Assembly: GCF_001911425.1 (NCBI RefSeq)
Contig: NZ_MPPL01000001.1
Span: 1,795,781-1,859,780 of the forward strand
From: Mucilaginibacter polytrichastri
GTDB taxonomy: Bacteria > Bacteroidota > Bacteroidia > Sphingobacteriales > Sphingobacteriaceae
DNA: 64,000 bases
Direction of reading: 5' to 3'
Position numbers and translations under genes: made by a program. Below the pieces are notes generated by a model. That model was not told the origin of the DNA, searched no databases, and was given only the letters and a program-made list of their open reading frames with translations. Positions 1 through 8,985 of the stretch are shown here, piece by piece (position 1 is the first letter of the stretch; every line of letters starts with the position of its first letter).

Positions 1-1013
1 TGCTTGAACATCTCGGTACGGTCGAAAATTAATTTGAGTACTGCTATAATAGGCATGGACAAAAACATGCCAGAAACTCCGGCCAGGCTGCCGCCAAGCA
101 CTACACCTATAATGGATACCAATGCGTTGATTTTCACTTTTGAGCCAACAATACGGGGCATTAGTATATTATTATCTAAAAATTGTACTGCCGCAATAAC
201 AACCAATACAGTAACCACCGGGCTTAATGAGGTAGAGGATGCAATGGTAAGTAATACACCGATAATGTTTCCAATCAACGCACCTACGTACGGTATCAGA
301 TTCAGTACTGCGAATATTAAACCAATCAGGAAAGCATGTTCAATACCGAATACCATTAAAAGGACCCCTAACAATAATGTCATGTAGGTGATCTGAATTA
401 GTAAACCCATTAGATAACTCTTGATAATAGATTCAGTTTCGTATATAATTGTTTTTATCTTGGGATAATTGGTTGGGCTGAACCACATAAAAACGAACTT
501 AACCAGGGTGTCTTTATAATAAAGAATTAAGTAGATATAAATAGGTAGCAAACCTACAAATACAAAAATAGAACTCAGTGTTACGGCGGCGCCACTAGCA
601 ATCCCGCCTGCCATACCCAATAAATCATTGCTTTTTTTGTTAATAAAACCAAGCTGTTCTTGAGTTGAATAATTAAATGAGCTGGAAATCCACTTGCTTA
701 ACGACTGGAGATGTAATGTAACGTTCTTTTTAATTTGGGGAAAGTCACTAATCACTGTCGCCATTTGTGATGAAAAAAACCAAAAGATTAAACCAACAAA
801 TATAAACACCATTAATATTGGTAAAATAATTGCCAGGGTTTCCGGCACCTTATATTTTCGTAAAAACCTGTAAATAGGAATAAGCATAATACTTATAAAA
901 AAAGCCATTATTACCGGCATAAGGATATCACTGCCGATAACAAACAGTGTTCCTACCAATAATAAACCGAGTAATTCAATAGACCTTTTAACTGTAAGTG
1001 GCAATTCTTTCAT
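1..1013 (-). CDS. AI-2E family transporter (partial, 3' end off the left edge)
   Basis: Reading leftwards from an ATG at 1013, the frame stays open to the window edge (about 337 codons), so only the C-terminal tail is missing. The product is a multi-pass inner-membrane protein of the AI-2E/PerM exporter family (PF01594). N-terminal hydrophobic segments are followed by a soluble central stretch, then the family's conserved C-terminal block, where I read LDNNILMPRIVG and a glycine-rich GVVLGGSLAG segment. The family was named for autoinducer-2 export, but members also include Na+/H+ antiporters and uncharacterised permeases, so the substrate is unknown. It is transcribed away from the glycerol operon and shares the long gap to its right with it. 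The family call is firm; function is open. Confidence 0.88.
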   Translation of the reverse strand, partial: MKELPLTVKRSIELLGLLLVGTLFVIGSDILMPVIMAFFISIMLIPIYRFLRKYKVPETLAIILPILMVFIFVGLIFWFFSSQMATVISDFPQIKKNVTLHLQSLSKWISSSFNYSTQEQLGFINKKSNDLLGMAGGIASGAAVTLSSIFVFVGLLPIYIYLILYYKDTLVKFVFMWFSPTNYPKIKTIIYETESIIKSYLMGLLIQITYMTLLLGVLLMVFGIEHAFLIGLIFAVLNLIPYVGALIGNIIGVLLTIASSTSLSPVVTVLVVIAAVQFLDNNILMPRIVGSKVKINALVSIIGVVLGGSLAGVSGMFLSMPIIAVLKLIFDRTEMFK

Positions 1014-1528
1014 GGCTGATATATTAATGATGTTGTGCTTAAAATCCTTGCAATTCTAAAATTCTGAGTTATTAACATTTGAAATATTGCGGGTGTAAAT
1101 TTATTAGCTTGTATTGTAAAAGATAGGAGCGCTTTTTGTTTTACTGTTTACATAATTTGATGATAACGTACAACGCAGCGGCTATTAAAATGATTGATAG
1201 CAATTGCTACATAATAATATCTAATTGCCATCTAAACACTTAAAATGGTTACCTATGTACGCATTGATCAACTGAAACTATAGAGCTATATTAACCAATA
1301 ATTTAATCAAGTATAATGAGGTTTTTGAATGGTATGAAAAACTACGGATGAGTACCGGACAGATCAGTGAGACTCATTTAAAAGTAAACTACAATTCAAT
1401 TGCAAGCAATCACTGTGCAGTAATACAATTAGGCTATATAGCTTAACGTTATTAATATGATTAACTTCTTTAAAGCCAATTAACAGGCTAAGGGAAACTA
1501 TTTCAGATTCTTAAAAATACATATTTAT
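1014..1528. other. 515-bp intergenic region between divergent genes
   Basis: AT-rich spacer between the leftward permease and rightward glpD. It must hold both promoters, but I could not find a convincing TAnnTTTG -7 box with a -33 element for either gene. A frame open from about 1282 to 1446 lacks an ATG near its beginning and resembles nothing I recognise. No tRNA-like fold or terminator was seen. Confidence 0.5.
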
Positions 1529-3166
1529 ATGGACGTTGTTGAACAAATAAATTACCCCAAGCAAGCTGACCCACAAGAAACACGCTTTCAACGTGACAAA
1601 ATTATAGAAGGTTTGTCTGATGCTGAAAAAGTGTGGGATGTGATTATCATCGGGGGCGGTGCAACCGGTTTGGGTACAGCGCTCGATGCTGCCTCGAGAG
1701 GATATAAAACACTGCTTTTAGAGCAAATTGATTTTGCGAAAGGCACATCAAGCCGCAGTACCAAACTCGCACACGGCGGCGTAAGGTACCTGGCCCAGGG
1801 AGACATTGGCTTAGTTGTAGAAGCCTTACACGAGCGCGGGCTGATGCTCAAAAATGCAGCCCACCTGGTAAAAAACGAAACCTTTATCATTCCTAATTAT
1901 GAGTGGTGGGGCGGTGCGTATTATACCATCGGGCTAAGCCTGTACGATCTGCTTGCCGGAAAGTTAGGATTTGGCCGGGCTAAGCATCTATCCAAAAAAG
2001 AAGTAATTAAAAGAATACCTACTATTCAACAAAAGGGCCTGTATGGTGGCGTTTCGTATCACGATGGCCAGTTTGACGATTCGCGGCTTGCCATTAATAT
2101 TGCTCAAACGGCACTGGAGCAAGGCGCAACTGTATTGAACTATTTTAAAGTAAGTGGCCTGCTTAAAGAAAGTAACAAGGTAAGCGGGGTGGTAGCTACT
2201 GATGCTGAAACAGGTAAAATATACCAGATCAAGGGCAAAACGGTAATTAATGCAACCGGTGTTTTTGCGGATGAAATACTGCAAATGGATATACCGGGCG
2301 AAAAGGCGATGCTAAGACCAAGCCAGGGAATACATTTGGTGGTTGATAGGTCTTTTATGCCTGCTGAAGATGCCCTGATGATACCCAAAACTTCAGACGG
2401 ACGTGTACTCTTTGCTGTTCCATGGCATAATAGGTTAGTTATTGGAACAACAGATACTCCGCTTAAAGAACACAGCCTGGAACCTAAGGCGCTGGAAGAA
2501 GAGATTGAATTTATTATGCACACTGCAGATCAGTACCTTATTAAAGCACCAGAACGAAAAGACGTGTTGAGTATGTTTGCCGGTTTACGGCCATTGGCCG
2601 CCCCGCAGGATGGCTCAGACAAAACGAAAGAAATATCACGAAGTCATAAGATCATTGTAGCAGACTCAGGCTTGATAACCATTACAGGCGGTAAATGGAC
2701 AACTTATCGTAAAATGGCCGAAGACACAGTTAACAAAGCCATCCAGGTAGGTGCCCTAACAGCTAAGCCTGTAAAAACTAAGGATTTGCCCATACATGGT
2801 AGCACTGAAGATGTAGATCGTAAAAACCACATGTATGTATACGGTACTGACCGTGAGGCGGTAATGGCCTTGTGTAATGAAAACAAAGACTGGGTGTTAA
2901 AACTCGACCCGCGGGCAGAGTTTATCGCGGCAGAAGTGATTTGGGCAGTGCGCAACGAAATGGCCAGAACACTTGAAGATGTTTTGGCTAGGAGAGTACG
3001 ATTGCTGTTTCTTGATGCCCGTATAGCTTATGATGTTGCTCCCAAAGTGGCGGCTTTAATTGCAAAAGAATTAAATAAAGGGCATGATTGGGAAATAAAA
3101 CAAGTGTCAGATTTCCGCGCCCTTGCTAAAACCTATTTATTAGTTCCTTACCCAGGGCAGGTATAG
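1529..3166 (+). CDS. glpD: FAD-dependent glycerol-3-phosphate dehydrogenase/oxidase
   Basis: Oxidises sn-glycerol-3-phosphate to dihydroxyacetone phosphate, passing electrons through FAD to the respiratory quinone pool at the inner face of the cytoplasmic membrane. The 545-residue protein has an FAD-binding Rossmann motif IIGGGATGLG at about residues 40-49, then the family block RSTKLAHGGVRYL at about 76-88. A DAO catalytic domain and a C-terminal DAO_C helical domain follow (from about residue 415). Length is normal for the family. The first ATG gives a short polar N-terminal extension, common in Bacteroidota homologues. It is the first gene of a glycerol operon, 43 bases before glpK. No GlpR-type regulator is visible nearby. 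Confidence 0.95.
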   Translation: MDVVEQINYPKQADPQETRFQRDKIIEGLSDAEKVWDVIIIGGGATGLGTALDAASRGYKTLLLEQIDFAKGTSSRSTKLAHGGVRYLAQGDIGLVVEALHERGLMLKNAAHLVKNETFIIPNYEWWGGAYYTIGLSLYDLLAGKLGFGRAKHLSKKEVIKRIPTIQQKGLYGGVSYHDGQFDDSRLAINIAQTALEQGATVLNYFKVSGLLKESNKVSGVVATDAETGKIYQIKGKTVINATGVFADEILQMDIPGEKAMLRPSQGIHLVVDRSFMPAEDALMIPKTSDGRVLFAVPWHNRLVIGTTDTPLKEHSLEPKALEEEIEFIMHTADQYLIKAPERKDVLSMFAGLRPLAAPQDGSDKTKEISRSHKIIVADSGLITITGGKWTTYRKMAEDTVNKAIQVGALTAKPVKTKDLPIHGSTEDVDRKNHMYVYGTDREAVMALCNENKDWVLKLDPRAEFIAAEVIWAVRNEMARTLEDVLARRVRLLFLDARIAYDVAPKVAALIAKELNKGHDWEIKQVSDFRALAKTYLLVPYPGQV

Positions 3167-3209
3167 ATAACTGTTGGGGTTAGTTTATAAAATGAAAAAA
3201 TAAAAAATT

Positions 3210-4718
3210 ATGGAAGAGTACATTTTGGCCCTGGATCAGGGCACAACAAGTTCACGCGCTATTATTTTTGATCATAAGGGCAAAATAAAAGCCATCGCCC
3301 AAAAAGAATTTAAGCAGATTTTCCCAAAATCGGGATGGGTAGAGCATGATCCCAAGGAAATCTGGTCGTCTCAGGCCAGTGTTGCTGCCGAAGTAACCGC
3401 TAAAATGGGGATCAACGGTACCAACATTAAGGCAATCGGTATTTCTAACCAACGTGAAACCACCATCGTATGGGACAGGAAAACAAGTGAGCCCATCTAT
3501 AACGCCATCGTTTGGCAAGACCGCCGCACGGCAGATTATTGTGAAGAATTGAAAGCTGCCGGCCATGAGGATAATATCCGCGCTAAAACCGGGTTGGTAA
3601 TAGATCCTTATTTTTCGGGTACTAAAATTAAATGGATTCTGGATAATGTAAAAGGCGCAAGGAAAAAAGCGGAAGCCGGTGAACTGGCTTTCGGAACGGT
3701 AGATAGCTGGCTGGTTTGGAAATTTACCAGGGGAAAGGTACATATTACCGATATAACTAATGCAAGCCGTTCTATGCTGTTCAATATCGTAAAGCAGGAG
3801 TGGGATCAGGAATTGCTTGACCTGATCGGCATCCCCAAAGAAATGCTGCCCGAGGTAAAACAATCGAGCGAAGTTTACGGCGAAACCGCAACAACTATTT
3901 TTGCTTCAAAGGTGCCTATTGCAGGTATTGCAGGCGATCAGTCGGCAGCACTTTTCGGGCAGATGTGCATTGATAAAGCCATGGTTAAAAATACTTATGG
4001 CACAGGCTGTTTCATGCTGATGAACATTGGCGACAAGTTTATTGAATCAAAAAACAACTTGCTGACAACCGTTGCCTGGAAAATTGACGGTAAAATACAG
4101 TATGCTTTTGAAGGCAGTATTTTCATAGCCGGAGCCGTAGTTCAGTGGCTTCGTGACGGTTTGGGCGTAATCAGGAAATCTGCCGATGTAGAAAAGCTGG
4201 CTTTGAGTGTAGAAGATACAGGTGGGGTTTATTTTGTGCCTGCATTTGCTGGCCTGGGCGCACCATATTGGAACCCAAACGTGCGCGGAACTATGATAGG
4301 GCTTAGCCGCGGTACAACCGACGCGCACATTGCCCGTGCAGCGCTGGAAGCCATAGGTTATCAAACAATGGATGTACTGAAAGCTATGGAGGCTGATTCG
4401 GGCATGAAGATTAAAGAATTGCGGGTAGACGGCGGCGCAACCGCAAATAACCTGCTGATGCAGTTTCAGTCCGACTTACTAAACTGTAAAGTGATCAGGC
4501 CGGAAGTGGTGGAAACAACAGCTTTAGGTGCAGCATATTTAGCGGGCCTGGCCGTGGGCTTTTGGAAGGATATTGCCGAGATCCAACAATTATGGAAAGT
4601 GGAAAAGGAATTTGTTCCGGATGCCGACGAACCCAAGGTTCAGGAAGGAATTAAAGGCTGGAAAAAAGCAATCCATGCAGCGCAGGCAGCAGAGGATGTG
4701 CTTTCAGATAAAAAATAA
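3210..4718 (+). CDS. glpK: Glycerol kinase
   Basis: Phosphorylates glycerol with ATP to sn-glycerol-3-phosphate, the substrate of the upstream dehydrogenase, and traps glycerol that enters through GlpF. The 502-residue cytoplasmic FGGY-family kinase starts with the phosphate-binding motif [10 protein letters not shown] (about residues 8-17). It keeps the substrate motifs NQRETT and WQDRRT, the [11 protein letters not shown] segment of the actin-like fold, and the C-terminal ATP-site motif DGGATANN. Length matches the usual 495-505 residues. It sits between glpD and glpF; the glpF reading frame runs back into the end of glpK, but the true glpF start lies after the glpK stop. Confidence 0.97.
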   Translation: MEEYILALDQGTTSSRAIIFDHKGKIKAIAQKEFKQIFPKSGWVEHDPKEIWSSQASVAAEVTAKMGINGTNIKAIGISNQRETTIVWDRKTSEPIYNAIVWQDRRTADYCEELKAAGHEDNIRAKTGLVIDPYFSGTKIKWILDNVKGARKKAEAGELAFGTVDSWLVWKFTRGKVHITDITNASRSMLFNIVKQEWDQELLDLIGIPKEMLPEVKQSSEVYGETATTIFASKVPIAGIAGDQSAALFGQMCIDKAMVKNTYGTGCFMLMNIGDKFIESKNNLLTTVAWKIDGKIQYAFEGSIFIAGAVVQWLRDGLGVIRKSADVEKLALSVEDTGGVYFVPAFAGLGAPYWNPNVRGTMIGLSRGTTDAHIARAALEAIGYQTMDVLKAMEADSGMKIKELRVDGGATANNLLMQFQSDLLNCKVIRPEVVETTALGAAYLAGLAVGFWKDIAEIQQLWKVEKEFVPDADEPKVQEGIKGWKKAIHAAQAAEDVLSDKK

Positions 4719-4758
4719 TAGCATAGCGTTTAATCATTATTCACTTAATTTAAAGCGT

Positions 4759-5490
4759 ATGACCCCATTTATGGCCGAGTTTCTCGGCACCATGTTGATG
4801 ATACTTTTAGGCGATGGCGTGGTAGCCAACGTACTTTTAAATGATACCAAAGGAAATAACAGCGGCTGGCTGGTTATTTGTATGGCCTGGGGCTTTGCCG
4901 TTTTTGTTGGGGTTGTAGTGGCGGGCCCATATAGTGGGGCACATTTTAACCCGGCTATTACTATCGGTTTGGCTGTTGCAGGTAAATTTCCGTGGGCTAA
5001 TGTTTTGCCGTATATCTGCGCACAGATGCTGGGCGCAGCTGCCGGCGCCTTTTTAGTTTGGGTAATGTACTTCGATCACTTTAAACGAACCAAAGACCCG
5101 GCTGCTATTTTAGCTGTATTTGCTACCGGCCCCGCCATCCGTAATTATAAAGTGAATTTATTTAGCGAAGTTTTAGGTGCTTTTGTGTTGCTGCTCATGA
5201 TCTTTTATACAACAGGTGGAGAGATTACAGCCACTAAAACACCCATTGGTTTGGGTTCTATCGGGGCACTACCTGTGGCCATTTTAGTTATAGTGATCGG
5301 GCTTTCGCTTGGCGGTACTACCGGTTATGCCATAAACCCCTGTCGTGATTTGGGTCCGCGTATGATGCATGCTATTTTACCAATCAGCAATAAAGGTTCC
5401 AGTGATTGGGCGTATGCCTGGGTACCAGTTATAGGGCCTGTTATGGGTACAGTTATTGCAGCATTATTGTATCTGCAGTTACATCCATAG
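4759..5490 (+). CDS. glpF: Aquaglyceroporin / glycerol facilitator with a variant second NPA motif
   Basis: MIP-family channel for passive glycerol (and possibly water) entry across the inner membrane. I start it at the ATG at 4759, giving 243 residues that begin directly with the first transmembrane helix. The frame extends back to 4573, but that extension lies inside glpK and is highly basic and non-membrane. The first pore motif is canonical NPA (residues 64-66). The second reads NPC (193-195) followed by the conserved Arg and the DLGPR segment; the Cys codon is TGT at 5341-5343. The extra GLxF-type loops and the glpD-glpK context support a glycerol rather than a strict water channel. Third gene of the operon. 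Confidence 0.92.
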   Translation: MTPFMAEFLGTMLMILLGDGVVANVLLNDTKGNNSGWLVICMAWGFAVFVGVVVAGPYSGAHFNPAITIGLAVAGKFPWANVLPYICAQMLGAAAGAFLVWVMYFDHFKRTKDPAAILAVFATGPAIRNYKVNLFSEVLGAFVLLLMIFYTTGGEITATKTPIGLGSIGALPVAILVIVIGLSLGGTTGYAINPCRDLGPRMMHAILPISNKGSSDWAYAWVPVIGPVMGTVIAALLYLQLHP

Positions 5491-5522
5491 TTTAATCAGT
5501 TCTATCTTCTAATACAAATAAT

Positions 5523-5591
5523 ATGAAAATGATACTTAAAGCAGGCCTTTTGGTACTGCACGGGCTAATTTATTTATATCTTATTGTTTGA
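5523..5591 (+). CDS. Possible 22-residue hydrophobic peptide
   Basis: A very short frame 32 bases after the glpF stop: ATG, three polar or charged residues, then a hydrophobic run (AGLLVLHGLIYLYLIV) to a TGA. It has the size and composition of a single-span membrane micropeptide and could ride on the glp transcript. No ribosome-binding site is evident and the length is compatible with chance, so this is a candidate only. Confidence 0.25.
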   Translation: MKMILKAGLLVLHGLIYLYLIV

Positions 5592-5648
5592 TTATCAATT
5601 AAATAATTCAGTTTTTTAAGTACTGCTCTCCATGATGCGTAGTATTTT

Positions 5649-5683
5649 AAAGCCATTTACTAAATAAGCAGGCGGCTTTTTTT
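5649..5683 (+). terminator. Weak possible terminator after glpF
   Basis: AAAGCC and GGCTTT arms can pair across a long loop and are followed by a run of seven T. The stem is only six base pairs, so this is a weak candidate for the end of the glp transcript. Confidence 0.35.
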
Positions 5684-5699
5684 AAGAAACCCTGTCTTC

Positions 5700-6494
5700 T
5701 TATCTCACCGTAGCCGCAAACTCAGACGGGCGCATATTAGCTACCTGCTGAAAGGTGTTACTGAATGCCGATATACTTTGGTAGCCGGTATCGTAAGCAA
5801 TCTGGCTTAAGGTTAAGTCGGTTTGCAGCATTAACTCAACAGCTTTTACGATGCGCACTTGTTTAAGATATTGTAAAAACGAGATACTTAACACGGTTTG
5901 AAAAAGGCGCGAAAGTGTACGCTCGCCTATACCGAACTTGCTGCTAACAATTTGCAAGGTAAGCGGCTGCGCAACATGGTCATATAAATAACGCAGGATA
6001 GGCCGTAATCTGTCGTTAGTGGTTGTTGGTAAAACAATAGGCACATTTTGCGGACTAAGATTGGGCAGTATATTTTTGATAGCCATTAAAAATGCGTAGT
6101 CATTACTGCTCGGTTTAATGTTCTCCTGGTAGTTTTCGGTGTAATGTATCATTTCATGCAACAAGTTATTTACCGGATATATACCTGTATGCTGGTAAAA
6201 AATATGCTTATCATCATCTGGGTAATAAATATTACGTATAACTGCACTTTCTGAGTGCCTTACCTGTAAAAAATGATCGATACCGGGCGGAATCCAGATG
6301 TAGTGCCTTGCTGGTATAACAAAAGTGTTGCCCACAAAATGAACATAGGCAATACCGCCTTCCACGTATGATAATTGCCCCTTTTTGTGATTATGCACCG
6401 GAAATCTGCGTTCGGATTTCTGGTGCATAACATATACTGACTGGCGATACTTATCGATCTCAATAAACTGCTCTGCTGAAATTAAGTGCTGCAT
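5700..6494 (-). CDS. AraC-family transcriptional regulator
   Basis: A 264-residue one-component regulator. The N-terminal half (about 1-110) is a cupin-like sensor domain rich in His, with an HNHKKGQLSYVEGG stretch typical of AraC_binding/cupin_6 sensors. The C-terminal half (about 165-262) carries the two helix-turn-helix motifs of AraC proteins, ending in the characteristic GYQSISAFSNTF and RPSEF segments. It is divergent from the efflux operon starting at 6581, with an 86-base gap, so it is probably the local regulator of that pump; the inducing ligand is unknown. The start is the ATG at 6494. Confidence 0.9.
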   Translation of the reverse strand: MQHLISAEQFIEIDKYRQSVYVMHQKSERRFPVHNHKKGQLSYVEGGIAYVHFVGNTFVIPARHYIWIPPGIDHFLQVRHSESAVIRNIYYPDDDKHIFYQHTGIYPVNNLLHEMIHYTENYQENIKPSSNDYAFLMAIKNILPNLSPQNVPIVLPTTTNDRLRPILRYLYDHVAQPLTLQIVSSKFGIGERTLSRLFQTVLSISFLQYLKQVRIVKAVELMLQTDLTLSQIAYDTGYQSISAFSNTFQQVANMRPSEFAATVR

Positions 6495-6559
6495 AATTAC
6501 TTGGCTGGAATCATCAAATATTAGGCAATATACATCAAAATATGCGCAATTGCCAAAGG

Positions 6560-6567
6560 TAAATTTG
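6560..6567 (+). promoter_or_regulatory. Candidate -7 box for the efflux operon
   Basis: TAAATTTG matches the Bacteroidota -7 consensus TAnnTTTG and lies 13 bases before the ATG of the TolC-type gene, implying a very short 5' leader. I see no clear -33 element. Confidence 0.4.
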
Positions 6568-6580
6568 TATCATAAAATTT

Positions 6581-7921
6581 ATGATATATTATTTTAATAA
6601 GCGGTTGTTTCTTTTAGCAGTGGTAGTACTATTGGCAACAGGGGCATTTGCGCAGCAACACGGCGTTGCTGGTACCGCTGTAAACCTTGCTTTACCGCAG
6701 GTTTGGGAAAAAGCTGTACAGTACAACAGAACTATACAAATACAGCAACTGCATGTACAAAGTAATGAAGAAGCTGTAAAAGATGCCAAGGCAGAGCGCC
6801 TGCCCGATATTAATGTATCTGGTGAATACGCCAGGGTGAGTAATATGCCGATGTTTGAGAATGGCATTTTTCATACCCCAACACAGTACCCGGTGCTGCA
6901 TACTTATTATAAGGCAGGTGGCGATGCTTACTTTAATATTTACAGTGGTAACAAAACCAATTTAAAAATTGAAGAGCAGCAAACTATTGGCAAAATAAGG
7001 GAGCAACAGAAAAACCTGACCATATCTGAAATTAAACTTCGCGCGTCTGGCTATTTTTTGGATCTGCAACGCAGCATCATCTTTAAGCAGTTAATGCTGA
7101 ACCATATTGCCGAGCAGGAAAAGCAGCTGGAAAAAATTAAACAGATGCAAAAGAACGGCGTGGTTTTAAAAAGCGATGTACTGCGTGCCGAGTTGCAATT
7201 ATCGCAACAAAATCTTACGCTTACTACCATTGAGAATGATATTGCCATTGCCAATCAAAAGCTTAATATCATGATCGGCGAGCCCGATGACCTGGTGGTT
7301 ACCCCGGTAAATGCTGATGGGATTGATTCGGTCACTGTTAAGTCTTATACCGATTATCTTAATGATGCGCAGGGCCATTCTTTCCAAAACAAAATTTCGG
7401 AGCAGGAAACCAATTTGCGCCGTTTACAGCTTAAAGATGTAAAAGCTAATTTATCGCCCAAAATTGGCTTGTTTGCTAATTATACCTATAGCTATCCGCA
7501 AATTATGTTATACCCTTACGGCGGCTATTTATATGGTTTAGGATTTGCCGGAGTGCAGGCATCGTTTCCAATCTCTGCTTTTTACCATAATAAACACAAG
7601 GTAAAGGCTTCTGAAATTGAGTTTAAACAACAGGAAATAGAGCATCTGGATACACAGGATAATGTAAGGCAGCAGGTTAATGAGGCCTACCTGCGTTATA
7701 AAGAAGCCATTAACCGCATTAATGTAGCCCAAACTAATATTAAACAGGCTACAGAAAATTCCAGGATCATTAACAACACATACTTTAATCAAACTTCATT
7801 GGTAACCGACCTGTTGGAAGCCAATACGCAGTTACTACAAACACGGTTCGACCTGGCTTCGGCACAGATAAGCGCACAGATGCAGTATTACAAGCTACAA
7901 GAAGTTATAGGAAATCTTTAA
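6581..7921 (+). CDS. TolC-family outer-membrane efflux protein
   Basis: Outer-membrane channel component of a tripartite exporter. The 446-residue product starts with a signal peptide (hydrophobic stretch about residues 8-22, cleavage likely after AFA). Two OEP repeats follow, with long amphipathic Gln/Lys/Glu-rich helices (about 130-230 and 340-440) that would form the periplasmic tunnel. The family segment containing KQMQKNGVVLKSDVLRAE is visible. It is two bases upstream of the adaptor gene and in one operon with an MFS pump, so it probably serves as their dedicated exit duct. The substrate is not evident; drugs or organic acids are usual for EmrAB-TolC-like systems. Confidence 0.9.
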   Translation: MIYYFNKRLFLLAVVVLLATGAFAQQHGVAGTAVNLALPQVWEKAVQYNRTIQIQQLHVQSNEEAVKDAKAERLPDINVSGEYARVSNMPMFENGIFHTPTQYPVLHTYYKAGGDAYFNIYSGNKTNLKIEEQQTIGKIREQQKNLTISEIKLRASGYFLDLQRSIIFKQLMLNHIAEQEKQLEKIKQMQKNGVVLKSDVLRAELQLSQQNLTLTTIENDIAIANQKLNIMIGEPDDLVVTPVNADGIDSVTVKSYTDYLNDAQGHSFQNKISEQETNLRRLQLKDVKANLSPKIGLFANYTYSYPQIMLYPYGGYLYGLGFAGVQASFPISAFYHNKHKVKASEIEFKQQEIEHLDTQDNVRQQVNEAYLRYKEAINRINVAQTNIKQATENSRIINNTYFNQTSLVTDLLEANTQLLQTRFDLASAQISAQMQYYKLQEVIGNL

Positions 7922-7923
7922 TC

Positions 7924-8982
7924 ATGAGCACCTCTAATCAATACACCCAAACAGATAAACTAATTACCCGTATAACGGCCTGGGTAGCAGGAATAATTTT
8001 GATAGGCCTGGTAATATGGGGCGGCATATCTTTATACAATTTGTATTTGTATGAAGAAACCAATGATGCCCAGGTACAGGAATATATTAACCCGGTAATC
8101 AGCCGTGTGGCCGGTTATATCCGCGAGATCCGTTACGAAGAAAATCAGGACGTTAAAAAAGGGGATACGCTGATCATAATTGACAACAGTGAATATACCA
8201 TTCAACAACAGGAAGCAGAAGCCGCCCTGGCCAATGCGCGTGCCCAGGTACCGGTGTTGAGCAGTAACGTGGAAACATCAACCAAAACTTCGCAAATTAG
8301 CCAGTCGCAAATTGCGGCAGCCAAGGCTAAGCTGGTGAATAAACAGCAGGAATACGATAGGTACAAGAAGTTGTACGATGTAGAATCTGCTACCAGGCAA
8401 CAACTGGATAATGTGCAAGCAGCATTGGATGTAGCCAAGTCAGATTACCAATCAGCGCAGGTAAGCTACCAGGCTTCATTATCTAAAATAACAGATGCAA
8501 GAGCGCAAAATGCAGTGTTACAGGCCGAAATTAAAAGGAGGGAAGCTGTTGTTGGCCGTAATAAACTGAATGTTGATTATACCATTATTACAGCACCCTA
8601 TAATGGTAAAATGGGCCGCCGTACTATACAACAAGGGCAAGCCATACAAGCGGGACAAACCCTGGCTTTTATTGTTGACAAGGATGCCGGTAAATGGGTA
8701 ATTGCCAATTTTAAAGAAACCCAGGTAAGGCACATGAAGGTGGGCGACGATGCCGAGATTGAAGCCGATGCATATCCCGATCAGCAATTTAAGGGGCATA
8801 TCGTTTCCTTATCGCCGGCTACAGGTTCGAGTTTTTCTTTATTACCTCCCGATAACTCTACAGGTAACTTTGTGAAAATAGTACAGCGTATCCCGGTACG
8901 GATCAGGCTGACCGATGATGTTAATACCATAGCACCTTTACGTGCAGGCATGAACACCAGCGTGATCATCCGTAAAAAATAA
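7924..8982 (+). CDS. HlyD/EmrA-type membrane fusion protein
   Basis: Periplasmic adaptor linking the inner-membrane MFS pump to the TolC channel. The 352 residues contain one N-terminal transmembrane helix (about 17-36) and no cleavable signal. A lipoyl-like half motif (VISRVAGYIREIRYEENQDV) and a long coiled-coil hairpin of Ala/Gln/Lys-rich helices (about 85-200) come next. The second lipoyl half (TIITAPYNGKMGRRTIQQGQ) and a beta-barrel domain complete it. This domain order is that of EmrA rather than of RND adaptors, in keeping with the MFS pump three bases downstream. Confidence 0.93.
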   Translation: MSTSNQYTQTDKLITRITAWVAGIILIGLVIWGGISLYNLYLYEETNDAQVQEYINPVISRVAGYIREIRYEENQDVKKGDTLIIIDNSEYTIQQQEAEAALANARAQVPVLSSNVETSTKTSQISQSQIAAAKAKLVNKQQEYDRYKKLYDVESATRQQLDNVQAALDVAKSDYQSAQVSYQASLSKITDARAQNAVLQAEIKRREAVVGRNKLNVDYTIITAPYNGKMGRRTIQQGQAIQAGQTLAFIVDKDAGKWVIANFKETQVRHMKVGDDAEIEADAYPDQQFKGHIVSLSPATGSSFSLLPPDNSTGNFVKIVQRIPVRIRLTDDVNTIAPLRAGMNTSVIIRKK

Positions 8983-8985
8983 ATC

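Noticed and set aside
4..387. 127-codon plus-strand frame at the left edge
   Set aside because: It lies opposite the AI-2E permease gene, whose minus-strand protein has clear family motifs; the plus-strand peptide has none.
1281..1446. Open frame of about 55 codons upstream of glpD
   Set aside because: No ATG near its beginning, no similarity recognised and no ribosome-binding site; most likely chance.
4573..4758. Extended N-terminus of GlpF overlapping glpK
   Set aside because: The extension is very basic and non-hydrophobic and lies inside the glpK coding sequence; the family start fits the ATG at 4759.
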